A stretch of DNA of 6,499 bases from Thermococcus sp. Its GTDB lineage: Archaea > Methanobacteriota_B > Thermococci > Thermococcales > Thermococcaceae. Under the pieces are notes generated by a model. It was given only the letters and a program-made list of their open reading frames with translations. It ran no database searches and was not told where the DNA came from. Of this stretch, positions 1 through 5,958 are shown in pieces. How positions within the stretch are numbered: the first letter of the stretch is position 1; every line of letters begins with the position of its first letter. Where the stretch lies: the NCBI GenBank assembly GCA_027074805.1, contig JALTCK010000151.1:10109-16607 (forward strand). Reading direction: 5' to 3'. The translations under genes were made by a program, and so were the position numbers.

Positions 1-414
1 CCGATAGTGATTGACACGAACGTCCTCTTCTCGTTTTTCAAAAAGGAGAGCACAACCAGAAAGCTTATCCTGTGCATCTCGCTCGACACTTCACTCTGCC
101 CCCGAATACCTGCTGGAGGAGCTGAGGAGGTATTCTAACCTCATAATTAGGAAAGCCCATCTAACTCGGGAGAGCTTCGAACGGGTCTTAAGCCTAATCA
201 AAAATACGTGACGTTCATTGACTACGAGAGCTACGCTGAGTTTGTTGACATTGCAATCAAGATAACCCCCGACTCAAAGGATGTGGACTTTGTGGCACTT
301 GCGCTCAAGATGAACGCTGTGTTATGGAGCAACGATAAAGTCCTAAAATCAGTTCCCTACCTCAAAGTTCTGAACACAAGTGGAATCATAAAACTCTTTC
401 CTGAATGCCTCTGA
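1..414 (+). pseudogene. PIN-domain (VapC-like) ribonuclease, two compensating frameshifts, 5' end cut by window
   Basis: The gene reads in frame 1 from base 1 (PIVIDTNVLFSFFKKES), moves to frame 2 somewhere around 85-103 (SAPEYLLEELRRYS), and returns to frame 1 at the A-run 200-204 (YVTFIDYESY to the TGA at 412-414). Removing one base near the first junction (for example from C5 at 99-103) and adding one A at 200-204 restores about 137 residues, the usual size of a single PIN domain with perhaps only the start Met missing. The four expected acidic metal ligands are then present: D5 (IDTN), E39/E40 (LLEEL), D94 (KDVDFVALAL) and D112 (WSNDK). As read, frame 1 stops at TAA 136-138 and gives only about 45 residues. 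PIN proteins of this type are Mg/Mn-dependent RNases, often toxins paired with a small antitoxin encoded just upstream; that region is outside the window. It is either a recent pseudogene or a sequence with two homopolymer errors. The family call is secure; functionality is not. Confidence 0.8.
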
Positions 415-976
415 TTCTCCTCAAATCCTCCCGCGTGTTCACGTTGAAGAAGCTCTCCCGCCACTCTTCGGGAAGGCTTTCGATTTCGATGTAGCACGCT
501 TCGCTCTCCCTTATCGCGCGGTTTATCGCGTACTGGCCGGTTTCAATCTTTTCCCTGAGAAAATCCTTGAAATCAGACGAATAGGCCGCGTGGAGCGGTT
601 CGAGGTAGCCGTTGCTCCACCTGGGAACGCAGGCGGGTTTTTTAGCCCGCTCAAAGCGCTCGACTATGAAATCAACGAACTCCGGAATGAGGAGGGGCAT
701 GTCGCCGGCAACGACGAATGCATCTCCGAGGGACAGGGCCGTGTAGATGCCCCCAATCGGGCCGACCGGAAGCTCATCGAGGATCACCTGATAGCCGAAC
801 CCCCTGAGTTTCTCCGCGTTGTCCTTTGAGGTGACAATAACTACCTCGTCTATCCTCTTGACAACCTCGAGTTTTTCTATCGTATGGAGTATCAGGGGCT
901 TTCTGGAAATTTTAAAGAGGAGCTTGTCGCCCCCGAAGCGCCTTCCCCGTCCGCCTGCCAGAACGGCTCCTATCAT
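386..976 (-). CDS. mobA: Molybdenum (tungsten) cofactor guanylyltransferase MobA
   Basis: This 196-residue protein matches the usual MobA length (about 190-200). The N-terminal nucleotide-binding signature LAGGRGRRFGGDK spans residues 6-18, the metal-binding AGDMPLL is at 90-96, EPLHAAY is at 126-132, and FFNVNTREDL near the C-terminus (176-185) is typical of the family. MobA transfers GMP from GTP to Mo- or W-pterin in the cytoplasm, making the guanine dinucleotide cofactor used by formate dehydrogenases and other DMSO-reductase family enzymes. The ATG at 976 follows a strong AAGGAGG-type ribosome site and overlaps the stop of the upstream nucleotidyltransferase gene (ATGA, 4 bases), so the two are probably translationally coupled. 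The 3' end overlaps the convergent PIN gene by 29 bases. Its position beside a formate-hydrogenlyase-like hydrogenase fits supply of cofactor to a partner formate dehydrogenase (inference). A related NTP-transferase, such as a MobA-like cytidylyltransferase, is less likely given the motifs. Confidence 0.9.
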   Translation of the reverse strand: MIGAVLAGGRGRRFGGDKLLFKISRKPLILHTIEKLEVVKRIDEVVIVTSKDNAEKLRGFGYQVILDELPVGPIGGIYTALSLGDAFVVAGDMPLLIPEFVDFIVERFERAKKPACVPRWSNGYLEPLHAAYSSDFKDFLREKIETGQYAINRAIRESEACYIEIESLPEEWRESFFNVNTREDLRRIRGIQERVL

Positions 977-1419
977 CCCTTCTCCTCCTTATCAACAGGG
1001 ATGTACTCGATGGTGCTAAGGTACTGAACATGCTTCATAACGGTCTCAGGATTGAGCATCTCCTCTTTGAGCCATTCGAAGTAGCCGTCCCTGTCGTATG
1101 CCACCTCGTAGTTCACGAAGACATCTAAATAACCGGAGTGGAAATTCTCAGCTTCCTCGCGGGTGTAAAGCTCAAAGGATACGTGGTAGCTGTACTCCTC
1201 CTCTATCGGGTCTCTGATTTTCTCAACGAAGTCAGCAACGCGGTTCATCTTCACCGGATCGTAGGGCCTGTCTATTATAACTACAACGTCGATCTCTGGA
1301 AAGCTCGGATCCTTCAGATGCCTGCCATAGAATACTATCGAGAGCAGGTTGTCGCCGTAGAATTCTTTCACACGCTTTATTAGTTCCTCCTTAGCCTTTC
1401 TCAGCGTCTCAGCGTCCAT
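973..1419 (-). CDS. Nucleotidyltransferase-fold (MNT-like, pol-beta superfamily) protein with altered catalytic motif
   Basis: This 148-residue soluble protein has, at residues 27-50, the layout of the minimal nucleotidyltransferase core: hydrophobic strand, glycine turn, then an acidic strand (SIVFYGRHLKDPSFPEID, then VVVIID). The family norm is a G-S turn followed by a D-x-D pair. Here the turn is G32-R33 and the acidic pair is E42-x-D44, with E83 in SFELY a candidate third carboxylate. The C-terminal part (LDVFVNYEVAYDRDGYFEWL, 99-118) resembles the end of MNT domains, which precedes the strand-helix terminus. Many archaeal proteins of this family are antitoxins or toxin-modifying enzymes paired with HEPN proteins; no HEPN gene is adjacent, so no such role is claimed. 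The ATG at 1419 is preceded by GGGGGTGA with 4 bases spacing. The stop overlaps the mobA start by 4 bases, so a link to MobA expression is likely, while a functional link is unknown. The fold call is moderate; activity is uncertain because of the GS-to-GR and D-to-E changes. Confidence 0.68.
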   Translation of the reverse strand: MDAETLRKAKEELIKRVKEFYGDNLLSIVFYGRHLKDPSFPEIDVVVIIDRPYDPVKMNRVADFVEKIRDPIEEEYSYHVSFELYTREEAENFHSGYLDVFVNYEVAYDRDGYFEWLKEEMLNPETVMKHVQYLSTIEYIPVDKEEKG

Positions 1420-1431
1420 CCCTTCACCCCC

Positions 1432-1458
1432 AAAAAAGTTTCATGAGGAAAATAAAAA
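1432..1458 (-). terminator. Oligo-T archaeal-type intrinsic terminator after the hydrogenase operon
   Basis: Immediately after the stop of the 106-residue-class gene (TGA 1461-1459), the minus strand reads TTTTTATTTT (1458-1449) and, 11 bases later, TTTTTT (1437-1432). Euryarchaeal RNA polymerase is known to terminate at U-runs without needing a strong hairpin, and no stable stem is seen here. This is the only clear T-rich spacer between minus-strand genes in the window, so it probably separates the hydrogenase transcript from the nucleotidyltransferase-mobA pair. Read-through is possible because the spacer is only 39 bases long. Confidence 0.5.
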
Positions 1459-1776
1459 TCAATCGAAGCTCGGCTGGTAGCGGTACTCGATGTGGAGCTT
1501 GCTCTCGGAGTCGAGTTTCTCAGCGGTGGCGAGTAGGGTTTGTCTGTCCCCCTTCGGCAGTTTATCCAGCGGGAGTTTCATGATGTCCTTAGGCTCTATG
1601 TCGAACTTCCTAGTATCGCTCTCAACACCAAGGGCCTCCTTGAGGAAGTTCACGGCCTCCTCGCTCAGTTCGCCCTCCTCCTCGATTATCAACATGTCGC
1701 CTGCGAAATGACCTGTTATCCTGGCCGAGTATTCTGGATAATCTTCGAACTTGAGCCTGTAGAGCTTCCAGGGCAC
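1459..1776 (-). CDS. Small acidic protein of unknown function at the end of the hydrogenase operon
   Basis: I do not recognise this family. From GTG 1776 it is 105 residues; from the alternative GTG 1785 it is 108 (adding M-S-E). I prefer 1776 because GGGTG (1787-1783) precedes it at 6 bases, the same spacing as its neighbours; 1785 has no clear ribosome site and would overlap the small-subunit gene by 8 bases. The protein is soluble, rich in Glu/Asp/Lys and Leu, with no Cys, no signal peptide and no membrane segment. It has a probable beta-rich N-terminal part (KLYRLKFEDYPEYSARITGHF), a helix around SEEAVNFLKEALG, a second helix around DRQTLLATAEKLDS, and a last strand LHIEYRYQ. It begins 1 base after the HycG stop and is the last gene before the oligo-T spacer. 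That is the slot of hycH in the E. coli hyc operon, but I see no sequence resemblance to HycH. A role in assembly or as an accessory subunit is inference from position alone. Confidence 0.75.
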   Translation of the reverse strand: MPWKLYRLKFEDYPEYSARITGHFAGDMLIIEEEGELSEEAVNFLKEALGVESDTRKFDIEPKDIMKLPLDKLPKGDRQTLLATAEKLDSESKLHIEYRYQPSFD

Positions 1777-1777
1777 T

Positions 1778-2611
1778 TCAGACACCCGCCGTCGCGGGGT
1801 ATTTCTCCTTCAGTCCCTCCCCCCACTCCTGGTATTCCTTCACGAGGCGCCAGAACTCATTTTCTAGGAAGCGCATTGCAACTCCCATCCTAGAGTCCTT
1901 TTCCCTCAGGAAGTACCCCGTGATCAGATCGTGGAGCTTTTCTTGGGGGTTTTCAGGAGACTCCTCGTAAGCCCTTCCGACGAGTTCAATGAAGTCCTCG
2001 AGCACGGCATCACGGTCGTAATAGCCCACCACCCTTCTAAGTTCCTCCCTCAGCGTAAGCCAGTAGCGAACTGGTATGGGCCGGTCAGGGATTTTGAACT
2101 TTATTTCGTTCTCTCTGCTTGGTTTCTCCTCTGGCGGAAGAGCTATCCAGTATTCGCCCTTCATTTTCTTTTCCTTGATGCCGAGGAGCTGAGCTACACC
2201 GTAGAGTATCTCCTCTGGGCTTGGAGGGCAGCCCGGGATGTACATGTCTATCGGCACTACCATCTCTGGCCCACCGCTTCTCAGTCTGTCTCTTCCGCGC
2301 TGGGGTGAGGTGTTGTAAAGGGCGTAGCTGTTGTAAAAGATGCCCCCACTTGAGGCGCAGGTTCCTATGGCAACGACTATCCTCGGCTTGGGAGGCATGG
2401 CCTCGTAGGCCTTCCTTATCATTATCCTCGTCTGCCTGGTGAGGGGTCCGGTTATGAAAAGAACATCCGCGTGCCTCGGGTTGGGTACTACCTTAACACC
2501 AAGTCTCTCGACATCGTAGTAGGGACTTAGCACGTCGAGGACTTCGATGTCACAGCCATTACACGAACCAGCGTCAACATGATAGACCCAGACGGACTTC
2601 AATCTGCTCAT
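1778..2611 (-). CDS. hycG: HycG/NuoB-like [NiFe]-hydrogenase small subunit (group 4)
   Basis: This 277-residue subunit carries the proximal [4Fe-4S] cluster that passes electrons to the NiFe centre. The four ligands are visible: C17 and C20 (GSCNGCD), C85 (GTCASSGG) and C128 (PGCPPSP). The stretch after the first pair (LSPYYDVERLGVKVVPNPRHAD) and VPIDMYIPGCPP are close to E. coli HycG as I remember it. There is no Tat signal, as expected for group 4 enzymes facing the cytoplasm. After the NuoB-like core (about residues 1-145) a charged, mainly helical tail of about 130 residues follows; E. coli HycG (about 255 residues) also has a tail. The start is ATG 2611, which shares a base with the upstream stop (TGATG) and has GGTGA 6 bases upstream. 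The GTG one codon earlier (2614) sits too near this site. The subunit should dock between the HycE-like large subunit and the HycF-like ferredoxin in the peripheral arm. Confidence 0.93.
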   Translation of the reverse strand: MSRLKSVWVYHVDAGSCNGCDIEVLDVLSPYYDVERLGVKVVPNPRHADVLFITGPLTRQTRIMIRKAYEAMPPKPRIVVAIGTCASSGGIFYNSYALYNTSPQRGRDRLRSGGPEMVVPIDMYIPGCPPSPEEILYGVAQLLGIKEKKMKGEYWIALPPEEKPSRENEIKFKIPDRPIPVRYWLTLREELRRVVGYYDRDAVLEDFIELVGRAYEESPENPQEKLHDLITGYFLREKDSRMGVAMRFLENEFWRLVKEYQEWGEGLKEKYPATAGV

Positions 2612-3228
2612 CACTCCTCACCCCCGTTGTCCCTGGCCTTCTCTACGAGGATGAACGCGGGATAAGCGTTACCTTCGGTTTCCCTGAGCTTAACAACGGT
2701 TTTGCGCATCTTCTCTTCCCTGGTCAAACCAATCCTGTCCTCAAGTGCGTACATGTTGAAGATTTCCTTTGGCAAGATTGCCTTGACGTACTCTATCTGC
2801 CTCTCTGTGAAGTCGAGGTACTCCCCGCACTCCTCACAGTAAGCTAATCTGTGCTCCACAACCTCAACGAGGTCTTCCTTGTTGTCAGTCGCTATCTCAA
2901 AGCGTGTCGTTGGCTCCATGGCACCGGTCGGGCAGACCTCGATGCAACGCGCACAGCGTATGCAGCGGGCTGCATTGTAGGTGAGTCTCTTGACGCCATG
3001 TTCCTTGTCCCACTCCATTATCAGTGCATCAGGAGGACAGGCGTTGACGCAGGCTCCACACCCTATGCATTTCTCTGGATTGATGTGGGGAATCCCCCTG
3101 TACTCCGGTGGCTTCTCGATGTCGATAAAGGGATAGGGAGTGGTAACGGGAGCCTTCTTACTGAACTTTTCTGCCTCGAAGCGGTTCCATGCTTTGAGTC
3201 TCTCGGTGTAGGAGGGAGTTTCTGCCAT
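2611..3228 (-). CDS. hycF: HycF/NuoI-like 2x[4Fe-4S] ferredoxin subunit
   Basis: This 205-residue iron-sulfur subunit has two classical motifs: C54-x2-C57-x2-C60-x3-C64 (CIGCGACVNACP) and C89-x2-C92-x2-C95-x3-C99 (CIRCARCIEVCP). The preceding PEYRGIPHINPEKC is typical of NuoI/HycF proteins. It should form the two-cluster wire that carries electrons from a donor (a formate dehydrogenase or ferredoxin) to the small subunit. A further pair C131-x2-C134 (YCEECGEYLDF) corresponds to the first half of the Cys-rich C-terminal site of E. coli HycF. The second Cys pair found there is absent here, and the C-terminus (135-205) has no Cys at all. The start ATG 3228 overlaps the large-subunit stop by one base (TGATG), with GGGGGGTG upstream; the stop overlaps the hycG start in the same way. 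It is slightly longer than HycF (about 180 residues) because of an extra N-terminal helix-like segment (residues 1-30). Confidence 0.92.
   Translation of the reverse strand: MAETPSYTERLKAWNRFEAEKFSKKAPVTTPYPFIDIEKPPEYRGIPHINPEKCIGCGACVNACPPDALIMEWDKEHGVKRLTYNAARCIRCARCIEVCPTGAMEPTTRFEIATDNKEDLVEVVEHRLAYCEECGEYLDFTERQIEYVKAILPKEIFNMYALEDRIGLTREEKMRKTVVKLRETEGNAYPAFILVEKARDNGGEE
2614..2625 (-). promoter_or_regulatory. Ribosome binding site deciding the hycG start
   Basis: The minus strand reads GGGGGTGAGGAG just upstream of TGATG. The GGTGA core (2622-2618) lies 6 bases before ATG 2611 but only 3 before GTG 2614, which favours the ATG. The site is inside the last codons of hycF, so the two genes are likely coupled. 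Confidence 0.6.
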
Positions 3229-5027
3229 CAGAACACCCCCCTGTACTTGATTGAAAGCTCGTTGAATTCTGCTTCGGTTAGAACCTTCACCCTACCTGTA
3301 TCCACATCGACGAACTGAACCCTCTCGGTGCAGGAGTAACACGGGTCTATGCTTGCTATGATGAGCGGCGCGTCTGCAACGTGATAGCCCTTGAGCATTT
3401 CAGGAATGGCTGGCAGGTTGTTGTAAGTTGGGGCTCTCACCTTCCAGCGGTAGACCTTGTTCTTTTCCCCGGTCATGACATAGTGGACGACCTCACCGCG
3501 GTGGGCCTCGGTGAATCCTAGCGTCTCCTCGTACTCGGGCAGCTCTCCGATCGGGACCATTATGTCCCCTCCGGGCATCTGGTCGATGAGCTGCTCCACT
3601 ATCCATAAGCTTTCAAAGAGCTCATCCATCCTAACGAGAACTCTCGCCAGAACGTCACCTTCCTTGTATACCGGGACCTTGAAGTCGACCTCATTGTAGG
3701 CCATTGCAGTCTTGGTCGCTTGGTCTAACCTAGCGTCGATCTTCCTTCCGCTTGCTCTTGCCGTCGGTCCTAGGACGGAGTAGGCCTTGGCGACCTTATA
3801 TGGAAGTATTCCAATCCCCTCAGCGCGCTTGATGAAGGTGTTAGTGTTGAGTGCTATATCGAGGAAGGTCTTAGTTCCATCGCGTATCTGCTTCACGACT
3901 TTGAGCACTTCATCCTTGCGGTAGTCGAGGATATCCCTCCTAACACCTCCAATGATGTTCATGCCGTACTGCTTCCTGTTTCCTGTAAGCCTTTCGACGA
4001 GCCACATAACAGGCTCGCGGATGCGCCAGGCATGCATGAATCCTGTGTCGTAGCCCACCATATGTGCCGCTATACCAACCCAGAGGAGGTGGTTGTGTAT
4101 CCTCTCGAGTTCGAGCATCAGCGTTCTTATGTACCTTGCCCTGTCAGGTACATCGACGTCGGCAAGCCTCTCAATGGCCATGGCGTAACTGACAGAGTGC
4201 TGGTAACCGCAAATACCGCATATTCTCTCAGCAAGGAAGAGTATCTGGTTGTATGTGAGTCTTCCCTCGCCTGTCTTCTCTATTCCTCTGTGGGAGTAGA
4301 AGCCGCGGTAGTCCACATCCACAATCTCCTCGCCCTTGACGAAGAGTCTGAAGTGGGCCGGCTCCTCGATACCCATGTGGGCGGGCCCCATCGGGACCAG
4401 CGTCGTATTATCCGGTGTCTCTCTGTACTCCACCTTGGGTTCGGTAATCGGTGAGTGCCTGTAGTCCATGTCCTTCCTGAGTGGATAGACCCCATCAGGG
4501 AAGTCCTCGGGCAGTATGAGTCTCCTCGGATCTGGGTGGTTGATAGGCTTGAATCCGAGCAGATCCTTAACTTCTCTTTCTATCCACAGGGCTGCTGGAA
4601 GCTTTTCAGCCACGCTCGGGAAGCTTGGGTCGTCGGCCGGCAGGTAAGTCCTTAAGAATACCCAGTAATTTCTGTCCATGTTTAGGGGTTCGACCTGGAC
4701 GCTGAGGAAGGGCATATAGATAAAGTGGCCGTTGAGGGGTCTCTCGTCGGTTCCTACTGCAGTTGACATGTGGGTCTCCTTGAACTTCGGGTGGTTGTGC
4801 CACCAGAGGACTGCCTTGGGAAGAATTTCTCTGTCTATCGTGAACATGTACTGTCCGTAGGTCATTCTCTTGCAGTCCTTTATATGCTCCTTAAAGGCCT
4901 CGTAAAAGTCCCTGAGGCCTTCTCTTTCTGAGAGTATTTTTTCTACGTCGGCCTTCGCACAACGGCCGTTCTCACAGGCTTTGCATTCAAACTCAAAGTG
5001 AGCCTCCAAATCCTTCGTGGTTACCAT
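3228..5027 (-). CDS. hycE: HycE-like [NiFe]-hydrogenase large subunit with fused NuoC-like domain
   Basis: This is a 599-residue catalytic subunit that should reduce protons to H2 (or oxidise H2) at a Ni-Fe(CN)2CO site on the cytoplasmic face. Residues about 60-190 form the NuoC-like domain (LNGHFIYMPFLSV, LWIEREVKDLLG, DGVYPLRKDMDYRH). Residues about 205-599 are the NuoD-like hydrogenase domain. The NiFe ligands are seen as C270/C273 (ERICGICGYQHS) and C563/C566 (SIDPCYSCTER). Overall it is very like E. coli HycE (569 residues). In the Thermococcales Mbh hydrogenase, by contrast, these two domains are separate proteins. After R569 a 30-residue C-terminal tail remains, comparable to the peptide removed by HycI in E. 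coli. The first 55 residues differ from E. coli and carry C15-x2-C18-x4-C23 plus C52, a possible extra metal site. ATG 5027 is chosen because GGGGTGGTGA precedes it 2 bases after the hycD stop. The open frame continues upstream to 5261 only as a shadow of hycD. Confidence 0.95.
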   Translation of the reverse strand: MVTTKDLEAHFEFECKACENGRCAKADVEKILSEREGLRDFYEAFKEHIKDCKRMTYGQYMFTIDREILPKAVLWWHNHPKFKETHMSTAVGTDERPLNGHFIYMPFLSVQVEPLNMDRNYWVFLRTYLPADDPSFPSVAEKLPAALWIEREVKDLLGFKPINHPDPRRLILPEDFPDGVYPLRKDMDYRHSPITEPKVEYRETPDNTTLVPMGPAHMGIEEPAHFRLFVKGEEIVDVDYRGFYSHRGIEKTGEGRLTYNQILFLAERICGICGYQHSVSYAMAIERLADVDVPDRARYIRTLMLELERIHNHLLWVGIAAHMVGYDTGFMHAWRIREPVMWLVERLTGNRKQYGMNIIGGVRRDILDYRKDEVLKVVKQIRDGTKTFLDIALNTNTFIKRAEGIGILPYKVAKAYSVLGPTARASGRKIDARLDQATKTAMAYNEVDFKVPVYKEGDVLARVLVRMDELFESLWIVEQLIDQMPGGDIMVPIGELPEYEETLGFTEAHRGEVVHYVMTGEKNKVYRWKVRAPTYNNLPAIPEMLKGYHVADAPLIIASIDPCYSCTERVQFVDVDTGRVKVLTEAEFNELSIKYRGVF

Positions 5028-5029
5028 AT

Positions 5030-5039
5030 TCACCACCCC
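5030..5039 (-). promoter_or_regulatory. Ribosome binding site deciding the hycE start
   Basis: GGGGTGGTGA on the minus strand ends 2 bases before ATG 5027 and includes the hycD stop codon. It offers a GGGGTG core at 6 bases or a GGTGA core at 2 bases from the ATG. It supports starting hycE at 5027 rather than at any of the upstream in-frame starts inside hycD. Confidence 0.6.
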
Positions 5040-5947
5040 ATGAAAGCCATTGCGAGTATTATCAGTCCAGCAAAGAAGGCGCGGGTGTTCATCTTGACCA
5101 CGTGGTCTATCCTGAGCCTCGCGTTTGTCGCTTCGAGTGCTGCTATGGCGGGGTAGAAGGCAATCGTTAGGATGAACTGGAGAACCAGGACAAGTGCAGC
5201 CTTTTCTGGCGTGCCTATCGGGCCTATCCATGGAATAGTTAGCAGACTGACAAAGAACCACAGTAGGGCGAAGCGCTTGATGTGTATCGCGTAGTAGAAG
5301 ACTCCTAAAAGCCTTCCGCTGTACTCGCTAAGTGGTCCGCCTATAACTTCCTGCTCGGCCTCGGCTATGTCAAAGGGCACAAAACCGCTCTCGACGTAGA
5401 GCGCATAAGCGAGCAAGATGTAGGTCAGCACCAGAGAGGGGGTGAGGTGAAGTCCCGTTAGTATCGTGTAGAGGTTGAGTGAGCCTGAATTGTATGCTAG
5501 GACACCGTAGAGTATCGCTATCAATGGTTCAACTGTCAGAATTATTTGCATCTCCCTTGATGAGCCGAGGTGGCTGAAGGCGTTCTGGACTGTGAGACCA
5601 GCGAGCATGAGAAAGACACTGACCATCAGGACTACATAAAAGAAGACTACTAGGTTGAATCCGAAGTCCACTGGGACGACGTTCCCATATGGAAGGAGCA
5701 GGGCAGCGCTGATGGCTGATGCCAGTGCAAGGTAGGGTGCCCAGGTGAAGAGTGCTCTCTTTGTGGGCTTGACCGAGGGCATGCCAAAGAGTTTCCTGAG
5801 GTCATACCATGTCTGACTGAGGGGTGGTCCGCGCCTGTACTGGAGGCGGGCCTTTACCCTTCTCGCTATACCGTCAAGGTAGGGCGGGAGAAGAAGGGTT
5901 ATGATGATGCCGGCAAGGCTGAATCCGAGTTTCGCGGCAGTTTCCAT
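5030..5947 (-). CDS. hycD: HycD/NuoH-like membrane subunit of the hydrogenase
   Basis: This 305-residue integral membrane protein has about eight hydrophobic segments, near residues 7-22, 65-86, 97-118, 133-152, 168-185, 213-240, 250-271 and 287-303. Family signatures are ARLQYRRGPP (33-42) after the first helix, the cytoplasmic loop YDLRKLFG, SREMQ (130-134), and the highly conserved acidic loop FDIAEAEQEVIGGPLSEYSG (192-211) found in NuoH, HycD and EchB. Length and motifs match E. coli HycD (307). It anchors the peripheral hydrogenase arm and links redox chemistry to ion movement in the antiporter-like subunit. I start at ATG 5947, because GGTGA (5957-5953) lies 5 bases upstream. The GTG at 5956, three codons earlier, falls inside that ribosome site. 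It lies 10 bases after the upstream HycC-like gene and 2 bases before hycE. Confidence 0.93.
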   Translation of the reverse strand: METAAKLGFSLAGIIITLLLPPYLDGIARRVKARLQYRRGPPLSQTWYDLRKLFGMPSVKPTKRALFTWAPYLALASAISAALLLPYGNVVPVDFGFNLVVFFYVVLMVSVFLMLAGLTVQNAFSHLGSSREMQIILTVEPLIAILYGVLAYNSGSLNLYTILTGLHLTPSLVLTYILLAYALYVESGFVPFDIAEAEQEVIGGPLSEYSGRLLGVFYYAIHIKRFALLWFFVSLLTIPWIGPIGTPEKAALVLVLQFILTIAFYPAIAALEATNARLRIDHVVKMNTRAFFAGLIILAMAFMGW

Positions 5948-5950
5948 CTT

Positions 5951-5958
5951 CCTCACCT
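5951..5958 (-). promoter_or_regulatory. Ribosome binding site deciding the hycD start
   Basis: AGGTGAGG on the minus strand, partly overlapping the stop codon of the upstream membrane subunit, lies 2-5 bases (depending on core) before ATG 5947. The competing GTG start at 5956 is made of bases from this very site, so it is unlikely to be used. Confidence 0.6.

Noticed and set aside
633..650. Hairpin GCGGG-TTTTTT-CCCGC resembling a terminator
   Set aside because: It lies inside mobA codons for the segment around RAKKPACVP, the T-run is in the loop rather than after the stem, and it is 220 bases beyond the PIN stop.
1441..1460. Possible TATA-like promoter for the nucleotidyltransferase-mobA pair in the T/A-rich spacer
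   Set aside because: TTTTTATTTT is a poor match to the archaeal TATA box and no purine-rich BRE is visible upstream; oligo-T termination explains it better.
2851..3318. Plus-strand open frame opposite hycF
   Set aside because: It is a shadow of the minus-strand gene with no ribosome site or recognisable motif; the Cys motifs on the minus strand are decisive.
4032..4454. Plus-strand open frame opposite hycE
   Set aside because: It mirrors a conserved catalytic-domain segment of the large subunit and has no family features of its own.
5028..5261. In-frame 78-residue N-terminal extension of the large subunit
   Set aside because: It is antisense-free but out-of-frame shadow of hycD; the sequence is low-quality (Cys/His/Arg-rich, no family similarity), and ATG 5027 has a proper ribosome site directly after the hycD stop.
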